Of a stretch of DNA of 64,000 nt, positions 59,574-64,000 are shown one piece after another. Each line of letters starts with the position of its first letter. Within the stretch, counting starts at the first letter, position 1. The DNA comes from Gyromitra esculenta (taxonomy: Eukaryota; Ascomycota; Pezizomycetes; Pezizales; Discinaceae): the NCBI GenBank assembly GCA_038503075.1, contig JBCAML010000004.1, positions 2,315,149 through 2,379,148 on the forward strand. Reading direction: 5' to 3'. Under the pieces are notes generated by a model, which had not been told where the DNA came from, did not search any database, and worked only from the letters and a program-made list of their open reading frames with translations. A program made the translations under genes and the position numbers.

Positions 59574-62500
59574 ATGAGTTCTGCTACTGATCACGAACCC
59601 ACAACTTCAGCGGAGAAGGTAGTATATCTTCCTCGGTTTTTTAGAAGCTGTTCGGACTAACATGCAGTTTGCATCTAGCCCACTCTTGAACCTATCCTCA
59701 CCTCCACACAACACACCGACTCCCTTTCACCTGAGATATCAGAAAACCCATCAAAAACACAACATGCTAAGAGCATTGGCACAACTACACCTGAGGTTGA
59801 GGGAGAGGAGCAAGAACTCGCTGCTGCGGTAGAAGAGTACCCCACAACCCCTATATCGGCAGTGGACCCAAAATCGGATTCCTCGTTACGGTTAACGGAG
59901 ATCCCAGAGACAAGAGTGGAAGAAACACCTCTCCCCCCACAACTGAAGGAAACCGACGAGATCGAGGAGAGTCTTAGTGGATTGGACGAGAAAACTCTTC
60001 CTAAACCGAGCCCGTTGGAGGCAGAACGGCTGGATGGGGTCCAAGAGTCCCAACCCGAAGTGGCATTAGCTAAGATCCAAGACGAGGAGAAGAAGTCAGA
60101 TACCGCAGCAGAGAGCTTGTTGGATACCATTATTGCGAAAGAGCTTCCACATGTTGAAAACCCCTTAGAACCTATCGAGGTGGAGGAGAAAGCTTTTTTC
60201 GATGAACCTAAGCTTGAACAAGCCGATGATAAAGTTTCTGGTGAGAAGAATGCGGCTCTGAAGGAGAGTGAGGAGTCTTCTGTGCCCGATGTCTCAGAAG
60301 ATCCTGGGTCCCAGGTTTTCACCCCAGGCAGCAAAGAGCCGGGATATACTCCCGACTCAGAGCTCGGAGTATCGAAGCCTGTCACAACTGAAGGCCAGGA
60401 ACCTCTAGAAGGAGAAAAACCGAGTAGCGAGATCTTAGATGATGCTTCTGAACCAATATCCGAGAACACCAGGGCTTTTGACTTGGATGATCGGCCGGAA
60501 GAAGCACTCGAAGCTCCGGCTAACGGAAATTCAGAAAACGAGAAACCTCAGGGAGAGGTGATCGAATCAAAGCGCGGTCAAGCAGATTCACACGAGATCT
60601 CACAGGATTCAATGATAGTCCAAGGTGATTCGACAGCAGAGGTTGAGAGTGAAATTGCCGAACCCGGGACGACGAATATTACTGCAGAAGTCTTACTAGC
60701 TCAAGAGACTGTAGTCGAAACTCTTGAGAAAGGGGAGATTCCTGAACCACGGCGGGCACATTCTAGTGAATCGGAGCTTGAGGTGGTTGAACCTATTTTG
60801 GACTTGGAAAAGGACAAAGCGGAAGCTCAGACGGTGATCGAAGCCCCTGAGGCTTCTGAACTAGCAGAAATCACAAAAGACGAACAAGCGAATGTGGAGA
60901 TCCCCGAAACAGTTACTGTAACAAAGTCGGAACATGTGGAACCTATAACCACGCATATTGAGGCAGTCCCGGCTGTTGAATGTACTTCAGTTATCGAAGA
61001 GGAGGAAATAACTCTAGTCGAAGGAAAGCCGGTTGTTGAAGAAACACCTGAGACTGAGAAGATGGTGGAGGATGAAGTAGTCGTCGAACCTATATCTGAG
61101 GCGAAGCTAGACGAACTAGCGGTAACCGTGGACCCTGAAGTCGTAATTATCGATGAGACTAGTCAGGGACCAATTGAAGAAACAACGCTTGCTGAGGCTG
61201 TCGAATCAAAACACGAATCAAACCTAGAAGAAGCCAAAGACATCAACCCCGAAATAATAGCCCTCGAAGAAGTACCGATCGTCGAGACCGTGACTACTGA
61301 GGAGGCGCCAATCGCTAAGGAATCTATCAAGACTGAAGAAATTCCTGCTACCGAAGAGTCCCTAGCCGTCAAGGACTCGACGGTTCAAGAAATTTTGGGT
61401 ATTGAGGGAGACTCAATAGCCCACGATATTCCAGTCGCTGAAGGAACCCCTCTCGTCGAAGAAGCTTCTCTTGTCGAGGAAACACCCTCGGCTGAGGTCT
61501 CTGCTATTGAGGAAGTACCCAATGTTGAGGGAGCTACTGAAGCCAATGATACAGTAACTGTTGGAGCAGAACCGACTCTAGAAGAAGGCGAGATAGTCAA
61601 AGAAATCCTGGCTACCGAGGAGTCTCCAGTTATCGAAAACCTTCCAGTTACCGACGAGTCCCTAATTATCGAGGAGTCCCTAATTACCGAGGAGAGCACA
61701 GCTGTTGATGAAGAACCATTTATCGGGGAAAATTTGGTAATCGACAAAGATTCGTCTACTCGTGAAGCTCCAGTAACCGAGGCTACATTTGAGGAGACAC
61801 CAGCCATCGAGGAGACTTTGACTATCGAGGATGAACCGAAGCAGTTAGAGTCCACGGATGAAGGGAGCGTTTTGTCATCTGACCTGAAGGAGGCTGTAGC
61901 GGCGGAACCTGTATCCAATTCTTCAGCTATAGGTGAGGTAGATGTGCCAACAATCGAGGAGTCTCAGACCGAGAAAGCAGCAACATCTGCTGAGCAGAAC
62001 CTCAATGACGCCGAGGAAACCGGCGCACCTGCTGTCGTTGATGAAACTACTGCCGGTGTGCTAGTGGAGAATAGCGAGGGGAAAACTTTGGATGTGCCTG
62101 AGGTAGCATTCCGCGTAGAGTTTTCACTGATTTTTGCTAACATCAATAGGAGTCGGAAAATATGGAAGCGGTGAAAGGAGAGCCGACCATTGAAGATATT
62201 AATATAATGATCGAGCCTTCCACCGGGGAAATAAATTTCGATAACCCGCCGGCTGTGGAGTCTGACGCTGTGACTGGAGAGTATTCCACGGAGAAAGAAA
62301 TGGATGAATCGAAAGTCGAGCCATCGCTTGAGGATCTGGCCACCGTAGATGAAGCGCCTGTTGCAGACAATGAGTTGGAATCAGAGGAGCTTTCCCAGCT
62401 TTCCGAGAAGAACTTGGTTGTTCAGAGCAAGCCGGCTACTGAAGATGCTACTGTTGTTGGGGAAACCTCAGTTTTCGAGGATGTCCCGCCTGCGGAAGAG

Positions 62501-64000
62501 AGTATAGCCCACGAAGAAGTTCTAGCTGCCAAGCAAGAACTGATTGTTGGTGAAAACAAAGATGTCGAGGAGGAGCCTGTTGAGGAGAAGGCAATCCAGG
62601 AATCAACTATTGGCGATAGAGAGACTGCTGACGATGAAATTACTGCTGTTGAAAAATTTATAACTGCTGAGAAGACACCGTCTCCCGAACAACACTCTCT
62701 TGAGGGAGAAGCAACAGTGGAAGGGTCGAAGCCATTAGAAATTGCCGAGGAGCCTGTTTCTCCACTAGAGCCTATCGAGGAGTCTGAAGTTGAGAGGGAG
62801 TTCACTAAAATCTACGAGAAGGTTGGTGGACCTGATTAATTTCCAAATAACGGCTACCCTCAAGATTGTGCTAATTGTGATAAATATTAAAGGTGGAAGT
62901 GGCTCCTACAACGTCTGAGATCCATGAAGAGCACCAAGAGATAGAAAACGAAGTAATGCCTGTCAAAGAGTCAAAAGTATTACCCCCAATGCCTATTATC
63001 TGTGTCAATGGAATATGAGAAGTGATTCTGACGTCAAGGTTAAGGTCGAGGAAGAGGGTGGCGCTGAGCCTGAAGCTTCCCTCGAGGTTGAGGAGTTAGA
63101 GAAGCCTGCCGAGTCAGCTGTTGTCTTAGAGGAGTCTGCCGGAGAACTCGAGACCAAAAAGGCCCCTTCGTCCGAAGTTCCAGCAGAGGGTGCTGAGGTC
63201 GTTTCAGAGGAACATATAGTTCCTGAAATTGTCGTGGAGTTGACTGCTGGAAATCAGCCAAGCCATGGTGATCTTAGCTTAGATGCCACACCTGGTGAAC
63301 CGGAAGCGTTTGAGAAGCGTAAGGAGGATGCTCAACCAGACAAGCCTATTGTCGTCGAGGAACCTCCCACCCCTGAAGTCTTGTCAGCCGAAGAGGCCAT
63401 CACTGAGCCTACAGTAGCCGAGTTTGAGAGCGAAACTACTACTAGGAATAATCAAGCAGAGCTCCCGGAAGAGGTGGCCGAAACACATGAAGGCGGAGAG
63501 TTGGCTGGCAACGAGGAGAAGGTTGGAGTAACCTCAGTCGTGGATGGTGTTCCTCCTTTTGATGAAGAGAATATTGTTTTCATCAGTCATGATGATGCCA
63601 AACCTGAGGAAGTTGCCGAAAGTGAAGCCGCGGTGAATATGCCTGATCCTATCGAAGATGAGAAGCTTGAAGGTGAAACAGCCGCAACCGCGTCTGTCCT
63701 TGACGGGCGAGAGATGATGGGCGAGACAAACGAACCTTTGGGATCATCCGACCATGGTGAAGTTGCTCCCGAGGCTCCGGTCGAGACACAGTCTGATATT
63801 TTGGAGGGCGGACAACCGAAAGAAGAGATCCCTAAGATAGTTCAGGAAGCGACTAAAGATACCTCAATCGAAGATATTTCGAATGAAGCTGCCACTGAAG
63901 ATCTATCTCAAGAAGTACGCATCGATCCACTTCCGGCGACTGAGACCTTTGGCAATCCTGTCGATCTCGTACCAGGCGAAAATGTGCCAAATGTTGATGC
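59574..64000 (+). CDS. Very acidic Glu/Val-rich repeat protein, N-terminal part, truncated at window edge
   Basis: Exons: 59574-59618, 59679-62102, 62150-62821, 62893-62976, 63039-64000 (continues). Introns 59619-59678, 62103-62149 and 62822-62892 are supported by frame and splice signals; the one at 62977-63038 is less certain. At least 1,395 residues without a folded domain: long runs dominated by Glu, Val, Thr, Ser, Ala and Pro. The middle (about 61200-61830) is built of loose 10-13-residue units of the type EESPVIENLPVTDESLIIEE. The start ATG (ACCATGAGTTC) opens a 15-codon first exon (MSSATDHEPTTSAEK). Few aromatic residues and no Cys cluster. It may be a structural, spacer or chromatin-type disordered protein; I do not recognise it. 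Long minus-strand open frames opposite it are codon-bias shadows. Confidence 0.75.

Noticed and set aside
59675..62146. Long Ser-rich minus-strand frames opposite the acidic protein
   Set aside because: Shadows produced by Glu/Val/Thr-rich codons on the plus strand; the plus strand has the start, introns and continuity.
1..64000. CRISPR arrays, operons, bacterial-type elements, rRNA
   Set aside because: None seen. Spliced genes and fungal families show this is eukaryotic nuclear DNA.

Overview
The window is nuclear DNA of a filamentous ascomycete fungus. Its genes carry many short introns (47-269 bp, mostly 50-100 bp, GT...AG, with CTAAC/CTAAT-like branch points where I could see them). The gene set is fungal: Pds5, Pol4-type DNA polymerase X, DNA ligase I, a group-X-type hybrid histidine kinase, a siderophore transporter, a DHA1 drug transporter and a secreted agmatinase. 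Thirteen or fourteen genes in 64 kb, with gene-free stretches up to 5.7 kb, point to an expanded genome such as those of Pezizomycetes (truffles, morels). That placement is an inference, not something the sequence proves.

Layout. 1-8.5 kb: a DNA polymerase X gene (minus, truncated by the left edge) diverges from a large PDS5 cohesin-regulator gene (plus). 9.5-11.8 kb: a TA-flanked miniature inverted-repeat element, then a Cdb4/EBP1-type protein. 14.5-22 kb: leukotriene A4 hydrolase-type M1 aminopeptidase, a BTB/POZ protein, and a secreted histidine-acid-phosphatase/phosphoglycerate-mutase-like protein (minus). 22.2-30 kb: a 2,422-residue hybrid histidine kinase (minus). 30-35.7 kb: a gene desert holding six miniature inverted-repeat elements, one nested inside another. 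35.7-40.4 kb: a DHA1-type MFS transporter and a secreted agmatinase (both minus). 41.4-44.4 kb: an intronless orphan gene. 45.2-47.5 kb: a siderophore-iron transporter (minus) with SREA/Fep1-type GATA sites upstream. 50.4-54 kb: DNA ligase I (minus). 54.6 kb: a small Cys-rich protein. 59.6 kb to the right edge: a very acidic repeat protein (plus, truncated).

Functional links are loose, as is usual in fungi. Three genes serve chromosome maintenance (Pol4, Pds5, ligase I). Two look nutrient-controlled from their promoters: the siderophore transporter (iron GATA sites) and the agmatinase (paired GATA sites, nitrogen). Gene models were spliced by hand from reading frame, splice sites and family conservation; every model given with full exon coordinates closes in frame.

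The most unusual content is (1) the miniature-transposon cluster at 31.8-34.9 kb, including a nested insertion and inverted repeats whose arms differ mainly by transitions, (2) the intronless orphan with weak retropepsin-like and decayed RNase H-like segments, (3) the iron-box cluster, (4) in-frame, acid-poor N-terminal extensions on the aminopeptidase and DNA ligase that suggest dual targeting to mitochondria, and (5) an intergenic excess of the palindrome TACATGTA.
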